DNA of 55,755 nt from Treponema sp. (GTDB taxonomy: Bacteria > Spirochaetota > Spirochaetia > Treponematales > Treponemataceae): contig JAFUDX010000026.1 of NCBI GenBank assembly GCA_017464425.1, positions 1-55,755 of the forward strand, given 5' to 3'. The number at the start of each line of letters is the position of its first letter. Position 1 is the stretch's first letter. Below, piece by piece: positions 18,801 to 28,265 of this stretch. A program made the position numbers and the translations under genes. The notes below the pieces were generated by a model, which was given only the letters and a program-made list of their open reading frames with translations, was not told the DNA's origin and searched no databases.

Positions 18801-20226
18801 ACAGTTTGTCGATAAGCATTGAACATTTGCCAGAAGGAATTGGCAGCGTTTTCTTTTTTTGATCCAAAATATTGATGGTGAAGTAGTACAATTTTTCGCT
18901 TTCCATTTGAATTCCCCAGCCGCGCGGCGTTTTGTGGCTCAAAATGGTGATGAGATTGCGTTTGAGCGAGAGCTTTTCGATTCCCATGATTTCGAGGTTC
19001 GGGATAATCCAGTCGACCGTTTTGCGCGGAAGCGAAATGGAAAGGCCGATGACATTTTCAATCATGAGCGCGATTGTGGAAAGCCCGATTGAAACCATGT
19101 AGTGTTTGTGGGCTGGCGTTTCACTATCAGCAAGCTTTGCAGGACCTTCTTTGTTTGGAAGGTATGCTTCGTACATATCGCCCTTGCTTCCGTCCGCTGG
19201 TTGTAAGCCTTCAAGAACAAAATACAAGTGGCGGATTGCACATTCGCGTGCCAAATCGTACCGCTGGTATTTTTCGAGCCCTTTTATGACCATAAAATTA
19301 AGTGCAGGATATACCGCTCCACAGAACGCGTTGCCATTTTCGCTGAATTCCGCGCTGTCCGCACTCAATGTGGGGAACGGATGCTCCGTGCCGAATGTGG
19401 CTGTGTTTGAAAGGTGAGCGACCAGAGAATCAGCTTTGTCTGCATTGGGGATTTCTGCAAGAAGCGGCCAGAAGCCTGCAATTGTTTTTTGCGGAAGCTG
19501 GGATTCGTCTTCTGCAAGATCGTGATAGAAGCCCGTTTCTGCGTTCCACATAAAAGAATTGATGCGGGTTTTGAGAGAAAAATACATGCGCTTGTATTGG
19601 AAACTGAGCTCTTTGTCGTTAAGAATATCGCCGAGTGCGCTCATGTTAAGCGCGTTGATTGCGATACACGCGTTAAAATCAACGGGGTAACAGACATTCG
19701 GGCGGGGAGAATTTTCCATACCGCATGCTTTTGCTGGAGCCGCGTACAAGCCATTGTCCCGCTTGAAATTTGCTTCGATCCAGTCCATGTATTTTTGCAG
19801 GACGGGCATAATTTCTTTGACGCGGCGTTTGTTTGCGAGTTTGTGATAGAGATTGAATTCTGCCCAAGCGAAGAGCGGCAGACCTACGCCTTCTGGATTT
19901 TCTGAATCGATAATGGGAACGCCTGTTTTAAGGTCGTATTTCCAGCGGATTGCGCCATTTTCTTCTTGTTTGCTGTAAAGAAAATCAAGATTTGTTTCGG
20001 CAGGGTAGTTCTTGTTTGAATAAACTAAAAAGAAAGTGGAGAAAATTGATTCTGCTTGATTGAGAACGACTTGTGATTCATTTGGATAAATAAAATATCC
20101 GTCAGATGAGACTGCAAGTGTTTTGGGATCAATCCACGAATCCGAGAGCCAGTTCCATGTTTTGTCGTAGATGTCAACAAAATCTTGATCGTAAAAATGA
20201 ATTTTAGGAAAATCTTTCTTGCTCAC
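18799..20226 (-). CDS. Trehalase-like (alpha/alpha)6 glycosidase, MGH1/GH63-like
   Basis: 475 residues without a signal peptide, so cytoplasmic. The pattern is that of a six-hairpin glycosidase related to GH37/GH63 trehalases and mannosylglycerate hydrolases. Key stretches are W-N-W-L-S-D-S-W-I, Q-A-E-S-I-F-S-T-F-F, G-V-G-L-P-L-F-A-W-A, the tryptophan-rich I-N-S-F-M-W-N and Y-E-A-Y near the end. Catalytic acid and base are probably an Asp in the middle and a Glu near the C-terminus, as known for the fold. The substrate (trehalose, mannosylglycerate or another alpha-glucoside) cannot be named. The gene is single, convergent to pfkA. Confidence 0.75.
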   Translation of the reverse strand: MSKKDFPKIHFYDQDFVDIYDKTWNWLSDSWIDPKTLAVSSDGYFIYPNESQVVLNQAESIFSTFFLVYSNKNYPAETNLDFLYSKQEENGAIRWKYDLKTGVPIIDSENPEGVGLPLFAWAEFNLYHKLANKRRVKEIMPVLQKYMDWIEANFKRDNGLYAAPAKACGMENSPRPNVCYPVDFNACIAINALNMSALGDILNDKELSFQYKRMYFSLKTRINSFMWNAETGFYHDLAEDESQLPQKTIAGFWPLLAEIPNADKADSLVAHLSNTATFGTEHPFPTLSADSAEFSENGNAFCGAVYPALNFMVIKGLEKYQRYDLARECAIRHLYFVLEGLQPADGSKGDMYEAYLPNKEGPAKLADSETPAHKHYMVSIGLSTIALMIENVIGLSISLPRKTVDWIIPNLEIMGIEKLSLKRNLITILSHKTPRGWGIQMESEKLYYFTINILDQKKKTLPIPSGKCSMLIDKL

Positions 20227-20332
20227 AAAAACTCCAAATAGCTAAAATAAATTTACTTTAGTCATATAAAAAACATTATACCACATATTTTAAAAAATAG
20301 CGTAAAAATTTAGAAAAATTTGAGAATTTTTA

Positions 20333-22072
20333 TTAGTAAGAAAGCCTGACGACTTCTGTTTCGTTTTTGTGGCGCGACTTTAAGAGCAGAGCCTTTTTTG
20401 CCGAGCGGTAGATGAAGCCTGAAGAATTGTATGATTCGAATCGCGGGTCAGAATGGAATGAAAGTCCGTAGATTTCGATTTCGGTGAAGGCTGGAATTCC
20501 GCAGACGATGGCATAGTTTGTTTCGCCTTTTGTGAATGTGACCGAAAGATTTCCGATATTGCCTTGCAGTGAATAAAAAACAGACGGTGCGCATGTCCAT
20601 GCCCAAATCGTACCCGCCGCATTCCGTGAAAGCAGTTTGTAATGCGGGTAGTATGCATTGTTTACCAAAATGGGGTAAATATCCGCTAGAGTGATTGCAT
20701 CGAGCGAATTTGTGGCGAGAATTGAATTGATAAGCGCGTATCCCGTTTGTGAATGTTGCTCCGAGTTGTTGAATTCACCCCATAAAACGAGGGCATTTCC
20801 GGTGGAAAGCGCAAGAAAGTGAGAGACAGGAACATCTTTTTCGAGCAGGCTGAGCGTAGAATCTGAAAGGACGCAGCTTGCTTCGATTATGGAAAGACAT
20901 TCTTGTGCCGCAGAATAGAGCGAATCAGCATACACTGAATGAATGGAAGCAAGTTTGAGATATGTCCGCAAAATGCCGCTCGCTTGTGACAGTTTTACTT
21001 GCTCTGGCGCAGAGTCGCTTTCCAAAATTTTTGTAGGAATGGAAAGAAGATTTCGGACTATGGGGCTGTCGGGCAAGGTGTCGAGATAGTCTGCCAAATC
21101 TTCGACCGTAAAAACAGAAAGCGTCGCAGAATCTATCGCGTTTTGAATCATTTCTGCCAGATTTTCGTTGTGCATTTCAAGGCTCGGATACATTGCGTCG
21201 AGTGAATTGAAGAACGGGGCGGAAAGATAGGTGCGTTTGTTGCCTTTTTTGAAAGAGTCTGGAACATAATTGACGGCTTCTGAGTAACGGCCTTGAGAAG
21301 CAAGCTCCGCGACATATGCAATCACTGCCTTTTCCGAAAGATTCTGATTGTTTTTGATGGAGTCTGCCACTGAGGAAACAAGATTTTCACGCAGCGTTTT
21401 GATATTTGTATCATATGTTGCTTTTTGCGCGATGATTAAGTCAGAATCGAGGGATGCGAAGCTGAATTCGACAGAAGGATTGTAGGCAACATAGTATGAA
21501 ACGAGATTTTTCGGAGTAAACAGAATTGATTTTTCGTCGATTTGTGATGCCGTGAATGCATAGGTAAGATTTTTTGAGTTAAGGACGAGCCGTGATTTTG
21601 TTTTTTCAGTAACTGAAAAGCCCGAAGTTGGTTTGTAATTTAAAGAAAGGTTTTGCGCATATTCGGGGAGCGATGCGGTGATAGAAAGCGCGGCATCTGA
21701 ATCTGTGCCAGAAACAGCAAAGGTGAGCGAGACATTTTCTGAAAATCCGAATGTGTATGAAAGAGGTGTCGTTTGCTCGGCAGAAACAAGAGAGAGCGTT
21801 TGCGTTTTTGTGCCTTCTTCTGTCTGAATCAGAATTTTTGCAGGATTGACTTCATCGGCGGTAAACGAAATGCCTTTAAAAGAAACTTGCAGTGAATTTT
21901 TGAGGGAAATTTCGCCCGATTCGCTCTGGCTTTGTGCAAAAGAAATGGAAAGCAATCCGATAGTTTTAGAAACGACTGATTCATTTCTAAATTGAAGGAC
22001 AAAAATTCCGATAATTATAATACTATAAAGGACGATAAGCCCGAATGATTTTCTGAAAGGATGTCTGTACAT
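20333..22072 (-). CDS. Membrane-anchored conserved protein of unknown function
   Basis: 579 residues. One N-terminal membrane helix (about residues 10-27) is followed by a large, probably periplasmic region. Residues about 50-220 look like beta-strands rich in Ser and Thr. Residues about 220-450 are helical. The C-terminal 80 residues return to strands. I recognise no domain. The 45-bp gap to the divergent TPR gene holds TAAACT (22080-22085, minus strand) 7 nt before the ATG and no ribosome site, so the mRNA may be leaderless. Pairing with a TPR envelope protein suggests an envelope role, which is inference. Confidence 0.7.
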   Translation of the reverse strand: MYRHPFRKSFGLIVLYSIIIIGIFVLQFRNESVVSKTIGLLSISFAQSQSESGEISLKNSLQVSFKGISFTADEVNPAKILIQTEEGTKTQTLSLVSAEQTTPLSYTFGFSENVSLTFAVSGTDSDAALSITASLPEYAQNLSLNYKPTSGFSVTEKTKSRLVLNSKNLTYAFTASQIDEKSILFTPKNLVSYYVAYNPSVEFSFASLDSDLIIAQKATYDTNIKTLRENLVSSVADSIKNNQNLSEKAVIAYVAELASQGRYSEAVNYVPDSFKKGNKRTYLSAPFFNSLDAMYPSLEMHNENLAEMIQNAIDSATLSVFTVEDLADYLDTLPDSPIVRNLLSIPTKILESDSAPEQVKLSQASGILRTYLKLASIHSVYADSLYSAAQECLSIIEASCVLSDSTLSLLEKDVPVSHFLALSTGNALVLWGEFNNSEQHSQTGYALINSILATNSLDAITLADIYPILVNNAYYPHYKLLSRNAAGTIWAWTCAPSVFYSLQGNIGNLSVTFTKGETNYAIVCGIPAFTEIEIYGLSFHSDPRFESYNSSGFIYRSAKKALLLKSRHKNETEVVRLSY

Positions 22073-22117
22073 TTTGTTTAGTTTATCAAACGGAGCAGAA
22101 AATTAAAAGGAAAAAAT

Positions 22118-23482
22118 ATGAATTTTAATAAAAAAACAGCACATTCTTCTATTATTACTGTTTTTGCGTGTGTCATGGCATTGTTTTGCGCTAATCCGAT
22201 TTTTGGTGCTACGGCGGCGGAAACTGCGTTCGTGCAAAAATTAAATTCTGTGCTTAACAACGGAACGATTGACGAAGCGATTGCACTTTTTTCAACGGTT
22301 CCGCCCGAACTTCAGGAAGATGTTGACTTGCAGGTTTTGCATTCATCTCTCTTGCTTTCTGCCGGGAAAACTGCCGATGCGGAAAAAATCGCTACGAATC
22401 TCCTTACGAAACAGCCCAAAAATATCGATGTGCTTCTTTTAAATGCGATGGTCGCAAAGCAGCGAAAGAATTCAGCGAAAAAATCACAATATCTCAAGCA
22501 AATTATCGCAATCGACCCGAATAATCCTGACGCGAATATTGAATTGGGAAACGAGCAGGCGGTAAAGCGAAATTACCGAAATGCACGGGATTTTTATCTC
22601 AAAGCACTCAAGGGCGACCCTAACAATCTCGAAGCCCTGTTTGGTCACGGAAAAATGTCGTATTACCTTCAGCGCGATGATGATTCAAAACGGAGTTTTA
22701 ACAAAATTCTCCAGCTGGACCCGAATAATGCGCCCACGCTTTCATATCTTGCGAAATTTGAGGCGGAAGCACGGCATTTTAAAACGGCGGTAGAATATTT
22801 GTCAAAGGCGATTTCAATTGAGCCAGACAACAGTGATTATTACCTTGATTTGGGAAATTTCCACCGAAGCGCGGGAAAACTTGACGATGCGGAAAAAGCC
22901 TGGAAAAAGGCGGTAGAACTTGACTCTAGCTATTTTCTTGGTTTTGCCTACCTTGCGGGGCTTTACGATGAGCAGGATAAATTTGACGAAGCGTATGAGT
23001 ATTACAAGCTGGTCGTTCAGAAAAATCCGAATTATTACTATGCCTATGAGTCGCTGGGAATGATTGCATGGCATAAAGAAAATTACGAAGAATCAAAAAA
23101 ATTCTTTGAGGCGGCATACAAGGCTAATCCCAAAAATATTTCGTATGCGCTTATGGTTGCCGCAAACTGGCAAAAACTTAAAAAGCCTCAGGATTGCAAG
23201 CAGTTTACGGAAAAAGCGATGAAAGGCCTTGACCGAAATTCGTATGAATATCTGGCACTCAGACTTTTTCATGACATGACAGGGGATTCTGCACTCACGC
23301 TTAAAGTTCAGAATGAAGAAAGCAAAAAAAAGAAAGGAAAATATCTTTTCTATTTGGCGACTTACTGGGACATCAAAGGAAATCAAAGTCTCGCGCATAA
23401 ATATTATGCTGAAGTCACTCAGGTTCAGGGCGCGGATTTCTTTGAGTATAGAATTGCAGAATGGGCCGAAAAAGGAATTTAA
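22118..23482 (+). CDS. Secreted tetratricopeptide-repeat protein
   Basis: 454 residues with a signal peptide (about 1-31, cleavage near F-G-A-T-A-A-E). About eight TPR units run from residue 45 to 400, recognised by spaced A-x-x-x-Y/F and terminal P-N/D-N pairs (D-P-N-N-P-D, E-P-D-N-S-D, N-P-N-Y-Y). TPRs scaffold protein complexes. AAGGA precedes the ATG. The gene diverges from the membrane-anchored unknown at 22072. The TraB-family gene follows after 63 bp that contain a palindromic repeat. Confidence 0.85.
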   Translation: MNFNKKTAHSSIITVFACVMALFCANPIFGATAAETAFVQKLNSVLNNGTIDEAIALFSTVPPELQEDVDLQVLHSSLLLSAGKTADAEKIATNLLTKQPKNIDVLLLNAMVAKQRKNSAKKSQYLKQIIAIDPNNPDANIELGNEQAVKRNYRNARDFYLKALKGDPNNLEALFGHGKMSYYLQRDDDSKRSFNKILQLDPNNAPTLSYLAKFEAEARHFKTAVEYLSKAISIEPDNSDYYLDLGNFHRSAGKLDDAEKAWKKAVELDSSYFLGFAYLAGLYDEQDKFDEAYEYYKLVVQKNPNYYYAYESLGMIAWHKENYEESKKFFEAAYKANPKNISYALMVAANWQKLKKPQDCKQFTEKAMKGLDRNSYEYLALRLFHDMTGDSALTLKVQNEESKKKKGKYLFYLATYWDIKGNQSLAHKYYAEVTQVQGADFFEYRIAEWAEKGI

Positions 23483-23515
23483 TTAGTTAGCAGTGAGCAG
23501 TTAGAAGTTAGAAGT

Positions 23516-23542
23516 TGTCCCCTCGACCGTAGTGGAGGGACT
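23516..23542. repeat. Palindromic repeat supplying the ribosome site of the TraB-family gene
   Basis: GTCCCCTC (23517-23524) and GAGGGAC (23535-23541) form a hairpin with one bulged C. The right arm GGAGGG is the only Shine-Dalgarno sequence for the ATG at 23546. A low-complexity TTAG/AGCAG stretch (23484-23512) precedes it. Folding would hide the ribosome site. Confidence 0.55.
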
Positions 23543-23545
23543 AAC

Positions 23546-24766
23546 ATGGGAGAAAAAATTTTGTCGCAGATATATTTAAATTTGAATGGAAAAGAAATAC
23601 TCTTGTTGGGGACAGCGCATGTTTCTCAGGCGAGTTGTGATGAAGTAAAGGCCACGATTATCGAAAAAAAGCCTGATTGCGTGGCGATTGAGCTTGATGA
23701 GCAGCGATTTGCGTCTCTCAATGATAAAGATAAATGGAAAAATCTTGATATAATCAAACTTCTCAGAGAAAAAAAAGGCTTCTTGCTTTTGGCGAATCTT
23801 GTGCTTTCAAGTTTTCAAAAGCGGATGGGGGCGAATGTCGGGGTGCAGCCAGGTGACGAAATGCGTGCGGGAATTGATGCCGCAAACGAACTCGGTATTC
23901 CCGCAGAAATGGTTGACCGCCCGATTCAGACAACGCTTCGCCGTGCATGGGCAAAAACATCAGGAATGGGAAAAGTCAAGCTGCTTTCTGCTCTGTTTGC
24001 GAGCGCGATGACAAAAGAAGAAGTTTCTGGTGAAGAAATTGAAAGCCTCAAAGAAAAAAGCGAAATGGACGGAATGATGGCAGAATTAGCGGAATTTATG
24101 CCTGCCGTGAAGGAAGTTCTGATTGACGAGCGTGATTTTTATCTTGCCGCGCATATTTGGGAAGCCGTTCAAAAAGAAAACAGAAAGAGCGTTATTGCCG
24201 TTTTGGGGGCAGGGCATTTGCCTGGCGTTCAGGCACATCTTGAAAAAATCGCCCAGAATGCTGAGTCAACCGATACACAGGAAATTGCTTCGCTGCCAAA
24301 AAAGAAAGCGAGTGCAAAAATAATCGGCTGGGCTATCCCGGTGCTTATCGTCGCGTTGATTGCGCTTGGATTTGTGTATGGCGGCATGAGTAAAGGCGTG
24401 GATTTGCTCAGTTCATGGGTGCTTTGGAACGCAGTTTTGGCAGGAATCGGTGCATTGATTGCAGGCGGTCATCCGCTTACGATTTTAATGGCGGCGGTGG
24501 GTGCCCCGTTTACTTCGCTTTGCCCGCTTGTGGGTGTTGGAATGTTTGCAGGAATTGTCCAAGCCTTTGTGTGCAAGCCAAAAGTAGCCGATATGGAAAC
24601 GATGATGGATGATGTTTCGAGCGTCAAGGGATTCTATAAAAACCGCTTGCTCCGCGTACTGCTCGTGTTTTTCCTTTCAAGCGTGGGCAGTTCCATCGGT
24701 ACATTCGTTGGCGGTTCTTCGATTGTCGTGAATGTGGCTGAATTTTTTAAAGGTTTGATTTCATAA
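23546..24766 (+). CDS. TraB/PrgY-family membrane protein
   Basis: 406 residues. The N-terminal TraB domain (about 1-235) has the signature G-T-A-H-V-S near residue 20 and I-E-L-D-E-Q-R-F, and ends with G-A-G-H-L-P-G. These conserved His/Glu residues resemble the Tiki/TraB metalloprotease-like fold. The C-terminal part (about 255-406) has four or five membrane helices. The founding members limit pheromone signalling in enterococci, but homologues are widespread in archaea and spirochetes without plasmids and their role there is unknown. Translation starts from a GGAGGG inside a palindromic repeat. Confidence 0.85.
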   Translation: MGEKILSQIYLNLNGKEILLLGTAHVSQASCDEVKATIIEKKPDCVAIELDEQRFASLNDKDKWKNLDIIKLLREKKGFLLLANLVLSSFQKRMGANVGVQPGDEMRAGIDAANELGIPAEMVDRPIQTTLRRAWAKTSGMGKVKLLSALFASAMTKEEVSGEEIESLKEKSEMDGMMAELAEFMPAVKEVLIDERDFYLAAHIWEAVQKENRKSVIAVLGAGHLPGVQAHLEKIAQNAESTDTQEIASLPKKKASAKIIGWAIPVLIVALIALGFVYGGMSKGVDLLSSWVLWNAVLAGIGALIAGGHPLTILMAAVGAPFTSLCPLVGVGMFAGIVQAFVCKPKVADMETMMDDVSSVKGFYKNRLLRVLLVFFLSSVGSSIGTFVGGSSIVVNVAEFFKGLIS

Positions 24767-24818
24767 AATTTTGGCGCGGTATAATCGCAAAAGTACAAAA
24801 TCACATCAAAATCTTCGC

Positions 24819-24846
24819 TTGTTAAATCAAAAATCTCCAATATAAT
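24819..24846 (+). promoter_or_regulatory. Promoter of the polygalacturonase gene
   Basis: TTGTTA (24819-24824), 16-bp spacer, TATAAT (24841-24846). A second TATAAT lies at 24864-24869, close to the AGGA ribosome site. Tandem -10 boxes leave room for a regulator, but I see no clear operator. Confidence 0.6.
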
Positions 24847-24880
24847 GGTACAATCTTAAAAAGTATAATGAGGAACGGCT

Positions 24881-26236
24881 ATGACTGAACTTAAAATAAC
24901 CGATTTCGGTGGAAAGGGCGACGGCGTTTTTGACAACACCAATTCTTTTAAAGCGGCTTTTGAAGAACTTGCAAAAAATGGTGGCGGAACGCTCGTCGTT
25001 GATTCTGGCACTTGGCTCACAGGCCCGATAGATTTAATCGAAAATTCAACTTTGGAACTTAAAGAAGGCGCGGAACTTTCTTTCATCACTGACCCGAACG
25101 CGTATCCACCTGCATTTACGCGCTGGGAAGGCGTTGAGTGCTACGCAATGCACGCGCTCCTTCGTGCCGCAGACTGCAAAAATGTAAAAGTTACGGGGCG
25201 AGGCACAATCAACGGAAACGGCAACGCTTGGTGGGAACTCAAAAAGGCAAAAAAAGCCGCTGGGCAGACACGCCCCGTTGAGCCATATGAGCTTGCGCTT
25301 GCAAAAATGAATCCCGGCTATGAAAATCAGGCGGGCGGCGGCGGCGGTCGCGAAACGCAATTCTTGCGCCCGTGCCTTGTTGAATTCATCAACTGCCAGC
25401 ATGTCACGCTTGAAGGCGTTTCAATCAAAAATTCTCCGTTCTGGACGGTTCACCCGCTCTATGTTGACGACCTCACTTTGCAAAATCTCAAAATCGAAAA
25501 TCCGTATTCCGCTCCGAACACCGACGGAATTGATGTCGATTCATGCACGAATGTCAAAATCATCAATTGTTTCGTTGCCGTTGGCGATGACGGAATCTGC
25601 CTTAAGTCTGGCTCAGGTCCTGACGGAATCCGCGTGAATAAGCCCACCGTAAATGTCACAATCAAAGACTGCACGGTTCGTTTTGCGCACGGCGGAATCG
25701 TCTTAGGCTCAGAAACTGCTGCTGGAATCCAGCATGTGCACGCCGAAAACTGCGATTTGAGCGGCACTGACCGCGGAATCCGAATCAAGAGCCGCCGTGG
25801 TCGTGGCGGAGATTTGTTCGACATCGAACTCAAAGATTTGGTCATGGACGACACGCTCTGCCCGATTGCAATGAACATGTACTACAAGTGCGGCATCACC
25901 GACACGCAGTCACCTCTCTTCTCTCTCGAAAAACAGCCCGTCACAAGCGAAACGCCGCGCATTCACGATGTCAAAATCATCGGCTGCACAGGCAAAAACT
26001 GCAAGGCGAGCGCAGGCTTTATCGTGGGTCTTCCCGAAATGCCAATCGACAACCTTGAAATCCGCGACTGCCACTTCACGACGGACGAATCTTCTGACCG
26101 CTCACCAATGGAAAGCGACATGTTCTATGGGCTTCCCGAAGTCAGCGTAAAGAGTTTCCGCGTGCGAAACGCTCCTGGCGCAAAATTCGAGAATGTGCGG
26201 ATTGACGGCCCAAAAGAAACATTCATTTACGAGTAG
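24881..26236 (+). CDS. Glycoside hydrolase family 28 polygalacturonase, intracellular exo-type
   Basis: 451 residues forming a right-handed parallel beta-helix. All GH28 signatures are present: N-T-D-G-I-D (213-218), G-D-D-G (235-238), H-G-G (270-272) and R-I-K-S (301-304). The three Asp residues are the catalytic set and the His, Arg and Lys bind uronate. There is no signal peptide, so it probably acts in the cytoplasm on short galacturonides, releasing galacturonate. The product would feed isomerase, reductase and then altronate dehydratase (uxaA at 33203-34771). The AGGA ribosome site supports the start. A palindromic element lies just downstream. Confidence 0.94.
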   Translation: MTELKITDFGGKGDGVFDNTNSFKAAFEELAKNGGGTLVVDSGTWLTGPIDLIENSTLELKEGAELSFITDPNAYPPAFTRWEGVECYAMHALLRAADCKNVKVTGRGTINGNGNAWWELKKAKKAAGQTRPVEPYELALAKMNPGYENQAGGGGGRETQFLRPCLVEFINCQHVTLEGVSIKNSPFWTVHPLYVDDLTLQNLKIENPYSAPNTDGIDVDSCTNVKIINCFVAVGDDGICLKSGSGPDGIRVNKPTVNVTIKDCTVRFAHGGIVLGSETAAGIQHVHAENCDLSGTDRGIRIKSRRGRGGDLFDIELKDLVMDDTLCPIAMNMYYKCGITDTQSPLFSLEKQPVTSETPRIHDVKIIGCTGKNCKASAGFIVGLPEMPIDNLEIRDCHFTTDESSDRSPMESDMFYGLPEVSVKSFRVRNAPGAKFENVRIDGPKETFIYE

Positions 26237-26280
26237 ATTTTTCATGAGAACCTGCCGATAATAAAAAAGAAGGCTCAGAT

Positions 26281-26312
26281 TGTCATTGCCTGGCTTGACC
26301 AGGCAATCTTCG
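26281..26312. repeat. Dispersed palindromic element (between GH28 and SPOR genes)
   Basis: TGTC, then ATTGCCTGG (26285-26293), loop CTTGA, CCAGGCAAT (26299-26307), CTTCG. The 9-bp arms are perfect. It may act as a transcript end for GH28 but has no long T-run. Confidence 0.75.
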
Positions 26313-26345
26313 TTTTAGATTATGACACTGGGCTGTGGGGGCATC

Positions 26346-28265
26346 ATGAAAAAATCATTTAAACGTTTTCTCTCTCTCTTTCTTTTGAATCTTGTTTTGA
26401 TGGGCTCGGTTTTTGCCGAAGGCTACCATGTTTGTGTGGCTTCGTACCAAAAACTTGCAAACGCACAGGAAATGGTTCAAAAACTTGAAAAACAGAGCAT
26501 TTCTGCAATCATCAGCGAAAGCAAGAGCAAAAATCAGACCTTGTACCGTGTTCTTCTCGCAAAAGAATTTAAAAAAATCGAAGACGCGCGAAAATACCGC
26601 GATGAAGTGCAAAAATATTCATTCGGAAAAACATTGAACTTAAAAGATTTTTGGGTTTGTAAGAGCGAAAAAATTGTTTCAAAAAGTTCTTCTGCTCCTG
26701 TCGCAAAGCCGGCTCCCGCTCCCAAAAAAGTCACGCAGCCAAAACCTGCTCCCAAAAAGGAAACGCCAAAGCCTCAGCCGAAGAAAGCCGAGCCAAAGCC
26801 AGAGCCGATTTCTGAACCAGCGGTAAAAAATGTTGAGGTGGAACCAGAACCGCTTCCTGAGCCAGAGCCGATTCCAGAAGTGCCTGCTCCTGCAAAAAAT
26901 GTCGAGCCTGCGCCAGAGCCTGCTCCTGTTATCATCGTGCCAAAAGAAGAGCCGATTTCTCTTGAAAAGAACGAAAAAGCCGTTCTTTCAGAAAAAACAC
27001 CCTATTCAGTACTCGTGCGCTCGTATAAATTCAATCAGTTTGCTGAAAATGACTGCAATCGCCTCAAAGAACTCGGATTTGACGCGTATCTTTTGAACAC
27101 TTTTGATGAAAAATCATTCTTCGCCTTTAATATTCATGTGGGTGCATTTGAGACACGGGAAGAGGCGGAGATAGTAAAAAATCAGTTCGCTGATGCTGGA
27201 ATTCCTGGTACGGAGGTTTCTGATTACAATGAAATCAAGCCGAGCATTGAAAAATACGATGAAATCATTTCGACAAAGAAGGTTACCTTTAATGATGGCC
27301 GCTCGGATTTGCCGTCAAGCATTCCGACTCCTGTCGAAAAACTTGTCAAACAGTTCCCCGTGAACAAAGATTTCCCGATTCAAGAAGTGACAATTTTGGA
27401 TTATGACAATTATCTTGCCTGTGTAGAAAAGCCAGAGTTGAATTCATCGATTTTGAATGAAATCATCGGAAAAGAAAGCGTTTATTCGGCATTGCAGGCA
27501 ACTTACCGCGATGAATTGTATCGAAAGCAAGTCAATGCGTTCCTTTTAAATGCGGAATCGTTTGCTTTTGAAGAAAATGGCAAAGAGCCAATCGAAAAAT
27601 TACAGCTTGGCTCTGGAAACGGCACATTTGATTCAGAATTGTATCAGAACGGCACTGAATTCGTTCTGTGTGGTAAAAATGAAAGCGAAAAAGTGTTCGT
27701 CCGTTTGAGCACGAAAGATTTTTCAAAGGAAGAATTTGTCGAATTCTTGATTGATTCTTTCAACGATTCCGATTTGTCGTTGTATCCTCAGTTGCGCCGA
27801 ACATTCTTTGTGCTCCCGAATGCCACTGGAACTCCGCGTGATTTTGTCTACTTCAACTTTAAAAAAGTCGGCGATGACTATGCGAGCGAGCGTGGCTATG
27901 TCGATTGGTCGCTTCCGATTGTTGGCCACTCGTTGGCAAAAACATTCTATACAGAAAAAAATTCTCTGCTCTGTTTTGGATTCTATGATTTGGACTATGA
28001 TTTTAATGCGGAGACTGTTCATGCTCACTTCATGAATGCAAAAAATGCGACCGACGTTTCTGATTCAAATCAGCCTGTTTTGGTAAACGGCGTGGATGGC
28101 TGGTATCTGGTGAATTCAACGCAAAAAGAAATTTCATTCTCTACAAAATCATATGTCATTGCGATTGACACGGATCCTGCAAGCAGCTTGCTAAAAGATG
28201 ATTTGGTTCGCTCTGCATTTGATTTGCGAATTTGGGACGGAAACAACATAATCGATGCGAAGTAA
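26346..28265 (+). CDS. Secreted protein with two SPOR-like domains and a Pro-rich linker
   Basis: 639 residues from ATG 26346, which directly precedes the typical signal peptide (K-K-S-F-K-R-F ... V-F-A-E). An in-frame ATG 24 bp upstream would add residues before the signal and is less likely. A SPOR-like repeat at about 22-95 begins Y-H-V-C-V-A-S-Y. A second at about 225-300 begins Y-S-V-L-V-R-S-Y and includes H-V-G-A-F-E-T-R-E-E-A. They flank a linker of P-A-P, K-P-E-P and P-E-P repeats (about 115-205). SPOR domains bind denuded septal peptidoglycan. The remaining 330 residues are unassigned. It overlaps the PAP2 gene by 11 bp. Confidence 0.8.
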   Translation: MKKSFKRFLSLFLLNLVLMGSVFAEGYHVCVASYQKLANAQEMVQKLEKQSISAIISESKSKNQTLYRVLLAKEFKKIEDARKYRDEVQKYSFGKTLNLKDFWVCKSEKIVSKSSSAPVAKPAPAPKKVTQPKPAPKKETPKPQPKKAEPKPEPISEPAVKNVEVEPEPLPEPEPIPEVPAPAKNVEPAPEPAPVIIVPKEEPISLEKNEKAVLSEKTPYSVLVRSYKFNQFAENDCNRLKELGFDAYLLNTFDEKSFFAFNIHVGAFETREEAEIVKNQFADAGIPGTEVSDYNEIKPSIEKYDEIISTKKVTFNDGRSDLPSSIPTPVEKLVKQFPVNKDFPIQEVTILDYDNYLACVEKPELNSSILNEIIGKESVYSALQATYRDELYRKQVNAFLLNAESFAFEENGKEPIEKLQLGSGNGTFDSELYQNGTEFVLCGKNESEKVFVRLSTKDFSKEEFVEFLIDSFNDSDLSLYPQLRRTFFVLPNATGTPRDFVYFNFKKVGDDYASERGYVDWSLPIVGHSLAKTFYTEKNSLLCFGFYDLDYDFNAETVHAHFMNAKNATDVSDSNQPVLVNGVDGWYLVNSTQKEISFSTKSYVIAIDTDPASSLLKDDLVRSAFDLRIWDGNNIIDAK

